A DNA stretch of 64,000 bases, taken from NCBI GenBank assembly GCA_037893245.1, contig JBAIAA010000896.1, positions 662,928 to 726,927 of the forward strand, in the 5' to 3' direction. Of this stretch, positions 1 through 11,300 are shown piece by piece. Within the stretch, counting starts at the first letter, position 1; every line of letters begins with the position of its first letter. Under the pieces are notes generated by a model, which was not told the origin of the DNA, searched no databases, and was given only the letters and a program-made list of their open reading frames with translations. Source of the stretch: Crossaster papposus (taxonomy: Eukaryota > Echinodermata > Asteroidea > Velatida > Solasteridae). Position numbers and translations under genes: made by a program.

Positions 1-526
1 TAACAGCTACTTGTATACCATTCATAATTTTTTGATAATAAAAAAACGTATTAATTTTATTTATAATATTTTGAAAAAATATTACTAAGGCCATTTAAAA
101 TTAATAAATAGGTTAACATCACTAAGATTTCAAAAAATTGGTGGGGAGGGGAATTTATATTTTATATTTTATATTTACCCTGAGAATGACTGAAACGGTA
201 AGGCGCTTACCGTAGCCTACTACATGTAGGGCGAAGCATTACCATCGATTACCGCCATTATCACGGTATGAGTTATTAAACAATGAAAATGCAGTTTCAC
301 CTTTAACCATGCTTTAACCAGTTCGCGCCGGGATTATTTTAAAATCACTGAGTCGAGGGGCGGGATTATTTTTAACGAAACTCGATCCAAAGCGGGTTCA
401 GGCCGACAGTGCTGAGAAGCACACCCATGCATTTACGGCCTTGCTCGTTGCTGACAGACATTTCCGAACTTGAACTTGGCGTGTTTATGCGTCATCCGTT
501 TTGAATTTGGGGAAAACTTTGCGTTT
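1..526. other. Intergenic, no gene seen
   Basis: This stretch is AT-rich at the start and then mixed. No convincing coding exon is visible. Positions 317-380 resemble 21499-21562, sharing a motif like CCAGTT-G-GCCGGG followed by CGGG-TTAT, so a dispersed repeat of unknown family is probably present. Confidence 0.5.
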
Positions 527-1675
527 ACCCAGCTAACAATAAAACGTTTTCTAAACGTTTTCTAAACGTACTTCTTTCTTACGTATTTGGACGTTTCAAA
601 AAAACGTTTTCAAAACGTCCTTTTGTGGAAGGTTTTGGACGTTCTAAAAACGTCCTATAGCGACGTTGTAAGAACGTTGTTTGGACGTAAAATAACGTTT
701 TATGAACCATTGTTTCAGTTTCCCATGACGTAAAAAACGTTTTAAAAACGTACAAAAACGTTTTAAAAACGTACAAAATCTACTGTTGAACACTCTAATT
801 ATGTACATATTTACTGCGTGTACAGATTACGTAATACCACATTAACTTATTACACATTGCAATTACACATACATACAATAATAACCTATTCCTATTAGAT
901 ATTACCTACTGAACACTTACTACAAACTTAGCTATTGCCGTTGTTAGTTTTATAGTTCGCTTTTTTTGTCCACGAAAAAGTCACAGCAAATTGTTATGAA
1001 TAATGTGAACATTTGAATACAAATAAAATGTAATGCGATTTTTTTCTCACTATTGCCCAAAAATCAAAATTCAATCGAGGAATCGTTTGAATAATTACAT
1101 ATCATGGTCAAAAAAGTGAATTGTTGGACTAAATACCACAATTTAACATCGACTATTGTGAACACACATTTCCTCCCTTCTGATTGGTCAGTTGCTGTAG
1201 GTACATTTCCTAACGTACGAAGAACGTGTTAGGAACGTTACAAAAAAACGTTACATTCCGACGTCCATATAACGATCTTCGAACGTTGTTAATAACGTTA
1301 TCTGAATGTTACAATGCAACGTTTCTTTCAAACGTCCGCATATTGTTCCGTCAACGTTTTCACAGAACGTGACCAAGGATGACATTCCAGGAACGTTATG
1401 AAAACGTTATGTGTTAGCTGGGTTATTAACATGTGTTTAACAACGTTCGCAGAACGTTCCAAAAACGTTTTTTTTTAATTGTAAATGAAATGAAGTTGAT
1501 GGTGCATTTGGTGACGTTATGAAACGTTTGCAAAACGTTGTTATAAGACGAAAATATAGAAACCTATCGAGAACCAAGCGAAAACGTTTTGAAACGTTTT
1601 ATGTAAGACGAAAACGTACAAGACCTATTTAGAACGTAGCGAAAACATTTTGAAACGTTTTGTGTTAGCTGGGTA
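527..1675. mobile_element. CCCAG-ended non-autonomous DNA element, AACGTT-rich
   Basis: The ends are perfect inverted repeats: ACCCAGCTAACA at 527-538 and TGTTAGCTGGGT at 1663-1674, each with TA at the edge (526-527 and 1674-1675), which fits a TA target duplication. A third copy of the same end lies inside at 1412-1423, so this is probably a 0.9-kb element plus a second truncated or nested one. The interior is dominated by degenerate AACGTTTT and AACGTT words on both strands and carries no coding sequence. The superfamily is not fixed; TA-duplicating groups are the candidates. Confidence 0.75.
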
Positions 1676-2106
1676 TATACGTCATCCAGCACGAACGGGT
1701 TAAGTACTATAAGTACAATGTATAACTCCTCTTTTAACAATTTTGGATTTATCTTGTCGTAGACCCCCAATATTCAAAATATCTTACAAGTTGCATGCTC
1801 AAAAAAGTTGCCAAAACCATTACATGTACATGATTGACACAATACTTAGCAAAATACCTCAAATGTCTTGTTTCTGTCGTCAGTACAGCCCTGCTGCGAT
1901 GCAAACCACAAACACTAAGCCAAGACTGCCGAAATCCAAGAAAGTTTCACTTCAAATATCTTTCGAAATACATAGACAGAAGCCTTTCACATACATGTAC
2001 CATCGTGTTCTTGAGAGTCTAGTGTTTTATAACATAACGGTAAATGTTAACAAAATCTTAAATTTGTCCATGTATAGCATCTCGAAAACCGGACAATATT
2101 GGAACA
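1676..2106. other. Upstream flank of the SET gene, no gene seen
   Basis: Open frames of up to 132 codons exist here, but they show no recognisable domain, no splice context and no codon signal. I see nothing else supportable apart from ACATGTACATG-type simple sequence. Confidence 0.4.
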
Positions 2107-2114
2107 ACGTTATG

Positions 2115-2366
2115 GCATGGTGTAGGCGTCGCCATAGTTAATGTGCTATTGCGAGAAGCCGCGGTGCCCAATTATTCATGTATAATTCATAATGACGTCA
2201 CGCCTACATGTATACGGTAAATACGGTATACGGTAAGACTCGCCAGTCTTGATGCACAAATCAACATGCTAGACGTCATTATGAATTATGCATAAATAAT
2301 CAAGCATCGCGGTACCTCAACTAAGAAGAGTAAGATACATGTAAGATGGCAGCGCCTACACCATAC
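2115..2366. mobile_element. Foldback MITE with AGACGTCATT core
   Basis: The two halves are imperfect reverse complements. ATGGTGTAGGCG near 2116 pairs with CGCCTACACCAT ending near 2364, and TAATTCATAATGACGTC near 2190 pairs with GACGTCATTATGAATTA near 2273. The centre is near 2235. There is no coding capacity. It lies just upstream of the first recognisable exon of the SET gene and could affect that promoter. Confidence 0.65.
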
Positions 2367-2487
2367 ATGTTAATGATTATATACTTTTTCATGAGTTACT
2401 TTTACTTGTCTACCTATGTGGTTTTAAAGTTAAAGATTTTATAAATGTGTACAATTGAATAAACATGACATTTCCTTTTTTTCCCTC

Positions 2488-2619
2488 ATGACTAGGGTAA
2501 AAATGAGACTTCGAAAACGAAGAGTCAGTGGACCTACGGCTTTCGGAGAGGCTAAAGTGTACTGTATGTTGGGCAGGGACCAAGACGGTTTTGAGCTGAA
2601 GTTCATTGACAAAACAATA
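2488..2619 (+). CDS. Exon 1 (first seen) of SET gene: pre-SET segment
   Basis: The frame encodes MRLRKRRVSGP..., then AFGEAKVYCMLGRDQDGFELKF and IDKTI, which matches the segment that precedes the first SET strand in KMT5A-like proteins. In-frame ATGs are at 2488 and 2503; an acceptor-like CTAG just after 2488 makes an upstream exon possible. The expected exon end is phase 1, after the ATA codon at 2617-2619. Instead, a TIR element begins at about 2620. The open frame that runs on to 2754 reads element sequence and is not real coding. Confidence 0.7.
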
Positions 2620-5320
2620 CTAGGGCTGTTTTCCAAACCCCCGGCTTTGGCTTCGTCTTCGGCTTCGTCTCCATTCCGCCATTTTGAAGCCCATACCAAA
2701 TGGAGGCTTTGGCTTTGGCTTCATCAAGAGGCTCCGTTTTTGGCTAAATTATGAAGCCTGCCGAGGAGGTGACTTCGTGGAGGCTTCGTGACGTATTGTC
2801 ACGTGATACAAGCCACAAAATCATCACAAACAAAAAAGTTTGCGACGGCCGCCATTGTTTTCGCGGTGTGTCTGCTCGTTTGCAAGGAAGTTTTCACCGA
2901 CAATTCACTGTAAGTTTAATGATTTTGTTAAAAGAAATTTACCAACTCAATTGAAAATGTTACGTGTAACCATGAAGATAATCATACTATCTATAGGACA
3001 ACATTTCTAACCCTAACGTTATGATAAGTTATGCTACCGTTTTTTCGACGAAAGTTTCAATTCCAACTAGTCCAACCAACTTCCATGCAAACCCGCACTA
3101 GTCAAGCTGCCTGTAAATAAAGGCAGTGGGACAGTGGCTATTGTTATGGCAGTCGGCCTTCTGGCTTCTTTTGACCCGAAACTATTGATCATAACGAGTT
3201 TCCACAAGTCAGTATGGTATAAGGGCATGTTATACAGGGTGTAGCCTAACGTTAGCCGGTTTATAGGCATGGATTTATTCGCAATTTCTGTTCAATTTAC
3301 TAGATCATTAGCTGGAGCAGTCGGCACCCATTCTGAGAATCGCACGGCATGCCGTAACAATAGCCAGTTTAACTGAGCGCATTGTTACACCTCGTTGTCA
3401 CATGCATGTTAATACAAAAAATAAGTGAAAATAGTTTTATATTCAATACCAGAATCTGAGTTAATAGGCTAGGCCTACAAAAAAGAAAATATTGCTGGAG
3501 ATTTAGAAAGAATGTAGCTCAAAAATTTCACCTCTAAAATCTCAACATGTCATAGCTTTAGAGCTGGAAGCTGGAAGGAAAAGGGGTTAGTTTGGAAATT
3601 AACAACTAATTTTTTTTTGAAATAGAAGTATACTTTTATTGTGTTTTGATTAAATTGATTAGTTTCTATCATAAGCAGAATCTGTACTATAGATGACGCA
3701 AGATAAACCAAATATTTGCTGCTTAAACTGAACGAGCCATAAAACAATTTGGTGATCCCTGTGGAGCATTTCCTCAGGAAAAACACAATGTCTTGTTTGG
3801 GAGGCAAATTTGTTTGCACCAACACCACCACTCATAAAGCATTCAGTGTGTGTGTATACCTAACTTGCTATTTTGTCCTAGACCATCACCATTCTTAATT
3901 CTGCTTTTGTTTATTTTCTTGATGGTTCTTTAGGTTTTGAGGATATTCAGAATTCAAGCACAGGTAAACTCCATCGTGGACTTTCTACACCACCATGGAT
4001 TGTGTGCACTAGGAAAGATGGGCAACTCATTTTCTTCCCACTACTTATTTCTAGCAGTGGAGGAAGGTTCATTCTCCAATACAAGCCTCTCCAAGTCCAT
4101 CAGCCAAAAGAGGGAGAATCTCAATTTATGCTTGCCAGCCGTGTTGTTAAAGTAAAGGATCTTTGACAATATAGAGACTAATTGCACAGGTATATTCTGA
4201 ACAATCAAAGCTAAAGATCTGTACTAAGTGAGCTCACATAATTATTTGCTCACCTAAATCTCCTAATTTTGAAGAAAAACTATTCACTCCCTATTTATGT
4301 TGTTTACACTGGAACAGCATGGAATTATTGGAACAGGTCCTGGTCAACTTAACTCAACTCTCTTATTTATAATGCCTATGCCTGCATTACAAATGACAGT
4401 TGGTATTTGTTTATATGCTGGGAAAATTCTATTTCAAATAATCAATTGTCAGCAGTAGAAAGTCTTGAAGTATAAAATGTAGGCCTGACAATAATAATGT
4501 TATTTATGAAGTGCAAACGTTATGTACATAACATTTAAATGCACTGTAAAATGATAAAACCAGATTCATTAAAATATTAAAAGGCAAAAATCCATGTACA
4601 TCACAAACTACTATTACATCAAGGAAAACAACATGTTTTTAAGAAAGGAGTACAATTTTTACAACATATCAATCAAAAGCGATTTCAAAAAGGTTGGTTT
4701 TGAGCAGCCTCTATTTGAGGCCTCAATCTATTTTTAAAACAAACCTAATCCTGGCATGTCTTTAAATTTGTGAAACCGTACTTCAAAGGAGCTATTATTG
4801 TTTTAGAATGGTACTGGTGGTAGGGGGTTTCAATAATATATATTCCCAAAAGTCACAGCAAAGGATACATTACAATTTCAAAATTTAAATATTTTGTTGT
4901 TAATTTTTAAATTTAACATTGGGATTTACTTTTGCAGTTTTGTCTTTTAAATTATCTATGTGAGCACTTATTTTTTAATTATATTCTCAATTTAATCTTT
5001 TGTTTAGTTTTATATTGAATGATTTGTAATTATGTTGCCCTGTCTTAATCTAAATGTTTATTTGTCCATGTTGTTTGCCAAATAAACCATCAGTAATAAT
5101 ACATGGTTGACAATTCTTTGCCGAAAAGTACACATTTATTTCCTTGAAAGACGGACACGGCATATTAAAGGAGTGCATTCTTACTTTTAGATGGAATCTG
5201 CAGATCAAATCGTAAAAAAAGAATTACAAGGTCTCTTTCCGAAGTAAAAGTAGATTCCGTTTTTAGCAATAGCGATGCAAACAAAGTATTTTGAATGAGG
5301 CATTGGCCTGGCACCTGCCA

Positions 5321-5351
<31 letters not shown>

Positions 5352-8300
5352 AAAAAAGTGGATTGTTTGTTATTGAAATATTTAAATTGTGCCCAAAAAA
5401 CATTTTTTTTCCCAGAGGTCTACAGACGCGGTTAAGAAAAGGGGAAAAGACAGATTTTGGTTGCGTGAATAAATGGCATATAATGTATAAAAGTTTACAT
5501 TTATTCCTGGATACGTCTATTGTCCCCGTAGTGCAGTGAAGCAGGCGCAAAATAATATCGCTTCAGCCGTTTATTAGCGATGTTTCCATCCATAGGCCGG
5601 TAACTCAACGAAATGTAACGAAGCATCACGAATGGCATAGAGTCGCTTGTCGAAGCCAGCCGAAGCCTCCCGAAGCCTCAGTGTTCCAAAGCTTCAAAGC
5701 TTGTCGCGGAGCCTCATGAAGACGAAGCCTCATAAATTGAAGCCGGAGCCAAAGCCGAAGCCTGGAGGTTTGGAAAAGGGCCTAGGTGATAGTGCCCTAG
5801 TCTACGAGTATGAGGTCTGGCTCCATAACCAAAAGATTCTGACTATTGCTGTTTTGGTTGGGGAACCAGACTGTATTAAACAAAGCACACAGCTCACGGT
5901 AGCGCTTGCCGTGACATGAAATATCAAACGGCTGTTTTACGTCGCGGCAATGATGACAACAACCCTGAAAAGTTGAAGCGTTGGTGGAGTTTTTAAAACA
6001 ATCAACAACGAATTTCACCAAAAGTAAGCACCGCCAAGTCCTAATTTTAATGAAATAATGAAACGGGCCAGTTTTCTAGCCCACACGGCGAGTATGAACA
6101 AGTAAGTTTGGTTTAAAATAACCATGTACATACACATTGATGTCTATAAACATGTAGACATGTATGTCTATACCATACATTGAGATTCCTTGGCAAACAC
6201 TACAGTATTTATCTGTCACTTTTTGATGCATGTATTATTTAGATTTGTTTGTTTGTTGTATCCATAGGTCATGGTGTCTTTACCACAAAACCCTTCGAGG
6301 CTGGCAACTTCTTGCTTGAGTACCGAGGGGACCTCGTCTCTCACAAGGAAGGGCTACGTAGGGAAAAAATGTACAAACCTTCAGATGGAAGTTTCTTGTT
6401 CTTTTTCAAGGACAGACAGCAAGGAACAAAGTGGTAAGTCTGTTTTAACCAGGTATTATTTGAACCGCACTTGTCCTATGGACAATTTTTTTGACTTCCA
6501 AAGCATGTTTTTTTGCTCTAAAAATCAATAAATTAAACATTAACATTCGTACCCAAATGTCTTGTTTTTTTCTGTGTGTTGGTGTATGTTTCTTCATGTT
6601 CTAGCACTCATAATGACATCCTTGTTTACTGTTACAACAATTGAAACATTTTTGTCAGAAAAGGCAGCCCTACAATTTGTATGGTCTGTCTCTGCTGCAA
6701 TCTCCCGCAGCAATTTACAGCAAGTTGAACACTGCAGTACTGAACCAATGTCATTTGTGTGGTACTTTCCAGGGGATCATGCCCCATGAATAGGTAATAG
6801 TGGCTGGGCTGCACTTGTTGGATTTTGAAGGGTCTGGGGTGGTTAAACTTAAAGATCAAGCTGTTGTTTTTTTCTTGGGACTGTTTTGTATTCTTTTGTA
6901 CTCATTCGTGCAATTGACATTTGGCAGTATTGATGCAACTAAGTTTACCGGATGTGGCCGCATGGTAAATGATGCTACACAACCTCTAACAAACTGCAAA
7001 GTAATGACGTTTTACGGATGTGCGGATGGGAGGACATGTCTCTGCCTTTTTGCGTCCAAAGACATCAGCATAGGATCGGAGTTAAGGTTTGACTACGGAG
7101 TAACTGATCTACCTTGGCGTAAAAAGGTATACATGTTATTTACATTTATACATTTAATGTATTTTCCTTTTAATTGTTATTCTAACACCACATGCAGATT
7201 TTGTCTCCCAATTGGATCCGCAGAGAATGTCGCATGAGATTCGCTATTTTTACAGTTTTTGCCATGCATTTCAAAAGTACGTACCTCAGCTGCAATGTTT
7301 TGAAAAATGCTATGATGCGTGAGTAATCAACGTACTACCACAACAACCGAAACTAAGACATTGGTCCAGTGACAGACCCCCCTCCCCAGCTGTAACATGA
7401 CCCTGAAAAGCCTGGCCTGTTAATTAGTTTGTAGAATATAATGCATGTTTCACAGTTTTCATTTATTTTGACAGGAACCACCTTACCCTGCACTAAAAGT
7501 GGTGGAGGAAACACAGCAGACAGCGCTTAAACACTTGACTTTTTGTGGACTTAAAATGGTAAGTAATAGTATACATATAATGACCGCTTAGACAAACTAG
7601 CCTCTGGAAAGAATCCCTTGAGCATTCTATTTTTCCCAATGCTCCATGAACCACCATGCTGAATGCTCTCAGCCAATCAAGCTAAAAGTGAGGTCTTATA
7701 ATATTTAGTATTTATAAATACCTGGGACAGTTTAGGCATTCCTATTGGTCGAGAGCCCGTCACGTGGCCGGTATTAAACGGACGATAAAGACATGGCTGG
7801 AAGTGTTTAAACCCAGTTGGCAACAAAAATAGCCTCCGCACATGGACAACATTATTCCTATCTCGGCGTTGCGCGACTGGTTGCGCGTCATTCCGTATTT
7901 GGAGTGACGTCACATTTTCGATAAATATTTATTTTAATAAAAGAAGCCAAATTGTTGCCCCGAAAGTGGGTGGGTTATGAAGCTCAGGGAAATTTGGGGT
8001 AAAGAGAATAATTATGTTTAAACCCTTTTTTAAACGAGTTGTAATTTAAATCCATACAAGATGAATTAATAAATATAATCTTCTTGGCAAAGCCTGAAAA
8101 GTTGATGTAAAAATATCGTCTGCTTTCTCGGCGCTATTTTTGTTGTGACGTCATAATTTCTAGAGTTATTTACTTTTGTGAAAGAAGATAAATTGTTTTC
8201 CCCCAAAAAAAGTGGGTTTCGGAGATCAGGAAATCTGGGATGAGAAAATAATTATACTTAATTATACTATAAATTGTAATTTAAAACCATTGAAAAAAAA

Positions 8301-11300
8301 GCAATAAATGCAAACCTCTTGACCGAGCCTGAAAAGTTCATGTTAAAATAGCTTACAGCTCTGGGAACGAGGTTGCCAATGCAGTGATGTCCATTTAGTC
8401 TGGTTCATAGTAAATACGCTTTATTGCATGTATTGTGTAGAGCGACAGAGGCGGAACCATGTTATTTGACAGTGGCCCATGAACATGGATAGGGGAAAAC
8501 ACACAGAATGGCGAAACACCGAAATTTACTTGCAACAATTTTCCGCGATTTTTTGGGGGCTTTTTAGCGGAATTTTACAAAAAAGGTATTCATGAATGGG
8601 AATAAATGTGTGTTCGGTCGGTATTAATCACTCTGTTTAATACTGCTTGGAGCCCAGACTCCAAGCGGTATTAAACAGAGTGATTAAAACCTCTCGAACA
8701 CGCATTTATTCCCTTATTTAATATTTAATATCTGTATTGCGTATTGTGTAAACAGTCACATAGGTCATGTCATTGTAGTCCTAGTGGTGCTGCTGTAACA
8801 TGTATTATACAGTATTTGTTCCTGCTTGTCAGAGATTCTTATGCCCTGTGTCTGCTGTGCAATCCCTGGTATATGTCGGTTGGTCTTTGGATCCCCTTGG
8901 TTAAAGGTCAAGGTTGATGTGATTGAAACAATACAAATGGTTTTCTAAGGATAACCTGAAAATATAAGCAGGGCATTTGGGTTTGTCAACACATCATTCT
9001 TGTTTTTGTATGAAATGTTCTTTTTTAGCCACAATCCAGTCCAAAGCAGGATGGTATGTAGGTGCTTTATAAACTGACTCAATTGTTTCAACCAAATCTT
9101 TTACACAAGTATTTTGGACATGTTTTAATGTTGGATGGTCTCTTTGTTATTGCATTTTGTGATTAATGTTGGGACCAGAGCAAATGAGTGGTTTGCTTTG
9201 TGCTAATGAAGGTTGTCCTATGGCTTCTCTCCTTTTGTTTTTGTTTGTTTGTTTTGTTTATTGACATAATTCATGATGTTGTTGATTCTAAACAGGGATT
9301 CTCTCGATAAACTGATAAATTTACAAAAAGCCATCTTCCTGTTCTAGTTTTCTTTTTAAATTTTGTTTTGTGATGGAGGTTCGAGCTGTTGTATAGTTTG
9401 TTTGTTTGTTCTTAATTTTGTTGATATTCAAATGAAGTGACCCTTATTTGTTTTGTTTTTTTCATTTTTGTTTCGGTTAGGTATATTACTTGTATTAAGA
9501 TTTGTTGTTTTATTGCACATTACCTTGGTACATACAGATGTTGTTGTAACATACATAGTTTTGACTGATTTTTCTTAGTGTAATTCTTTGCGTCATTTCA
9601 CTTCCAGTTATTGGCGCATTTTGTTCTCTTTGCAATTTACTTTTGGGGAGTTTTGATAATTTTTTTTCTAGATATACAGTATTGTTAACCAAAGGCAGCA
9701 TTTACTGAGCTCAATACCTTAATTTTAAATACCAGTATTAGTCAAAAAGCTGCTCATTTAAACCTGTAATGTACAAAGCAGTATAGTAAATTACTGTGCC
9801 CTGTTGTGAATTTATAATTTCCATTCATTATTTATTTCTTATTTGTTTGCGTACACAAAATCAGGGGATTCACCATCGAAGGAGCTGGAGAGCACATTTG
9901 CAGAGTCGAAGGTGGAGGATGGGTCTTCAGAATCAGAGGTGAAGGATGGGTCTGCAGAATCTAAGGTGAAGGATGGGTCTGCAGAATCTAAGGTGAAGGA
10001 TGGGTCTGCAGCATCTAAGGTGAAGGATGGGTCTTCAGAATCGGAGGTGAAGGATGGGTCTGCAGAATCTAAGGTGGATTATGGGTCTGCGGAATCTAAG
10101 GTGGAGGATGGGTCTATAGAGTCGGAGCCGGAGGACGAGTCTGCAGAGTCGGAGCCGGAGGATGGGTCTGCAGGGTCGGAGGTAGAGGATGGGTCTGCAG
10201 GGTTGGAGGTAGAGGATGGGTCTGCAGGGTTGGAGGTAGAGGATGAGTCTGCAGAATCAGAGGATGAAGATGGGTCTGCAGAATCAGAGGATGAAGATGG
10301 GTCTGCAGAATCAGAGGATGAAGATGGGTCTGCAGAATCAGAGGATGAGAATGGGCCTCTAGAATCAGAGGTGGAGAATGGGTCTGCAGGTTCTAAGGTG
10401 AAGAATGGGTCTGCGGATGAATTTGCTCAGTTGGATATTGACAGGTCTGCTGAATCAGGTGCACAAAGCTCTGCTAAATCACATAAACTCGGGCGTCCTC
10501 GGTCAGATATTGGTAACGGGTCTGCTCATTCTGATATGAAAGATGCCCAGTCGGATGAGGATGATACTGTGGAATGTTCTCACAGTAGTGCCGAAAGTGA
10601 GGTCTTCCCACTTATACCAGGTAGAAAATGTGTATTTTTCGTATGCCTTTAGGCTTTAGCATTTTCACCGTAGCATTCCTATATTATAAGGGGTATTTGT
10701 TCAATTCTATGTTTGTAATGTTTCTTTGAATACACAACAAAATGTGTGGCCCAGAATCGGATTTTGGACTTCGGGACTTTTCAATAATTTTGTATTTGTT
10801 TTGCAAGCGTACAAAAAAACCTTTGCTCACAGGTTTTGCATCAGTTTGGGCTGAATACAGTTCATAAACCTTATTGATATATGGGGATGGAAAAGAATAC
10901 ATTTTGCACACAAATGACCATTTTGAATTGTCCCTAGAACTTACCTGCATTGCAAAAGTAATGTAGGAATATTTACTGGTCATTTCATACCCACAGGACT
11001 TGTAACAAGGCACAAATTATATCGGAGACGAAAAGATCAGTGCCAGTCAATAGAAGGTATGTAAAGTACATAACTATAAAATGATTTACAATGTAATTAC
11101 TGACAATGCATCTCTTTAACTTCTCGTTTAGAATGTCCATGCTGTTTTCCAGTAATTTAGCACACCTGTAGCTGCAAACTTATTTCACTGCATTTGAATC
11201 TGTGGATGAACACCAATTTTCACACGTAATTTTCAACATCAGGTTATTGAACTGCTTGCCCACTTATTTGTCGAGTGCACACTGTAACTAGTTGAAGGGA

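Larger units (their letters stand above)
2620..5785. mobile_element. 3.2-kb TIR element with GGCTTCG subterminal repeats
   Basis: The left end CTAGGGCTGTTTTCCAAACC (2620-2639) is inverted at the right end, where the reverse complement of 5766-5785 reads CTAGGCCCTTTTCCAAACC. CTAG stands at both edges (2620-2623, 5782-5785). Many GGCTTCG/GGCTTTG words fill the first and last 150-200 bp, as in transposase-binding subterminal repeats. A 115-bp relative with both ends lies at 59761-59875. No transposase is recognised inside, so it is probably non-autonomous. The interior may hold a small spliced gene (2826-4166). Superfamily unknown. Confidence 0.75.

Noticed and set aside
1743-2141. 132-codon open frame upstream of the SET gene
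   Set aside because: No domain, no start context, ends inside a foldback MITE.
5263-5550. Glycine- and proline-rich open frames on both strands
   Set aside because: They depend on a poly-C run; no splice or domain support.
6058-6104. Short ATG exon before the SET exon (donor GTAAGT at 6105)
   Set aside because: It leaves phase 2, while the exon at 6268 needs phase 1; the better partner is 2488-2619.
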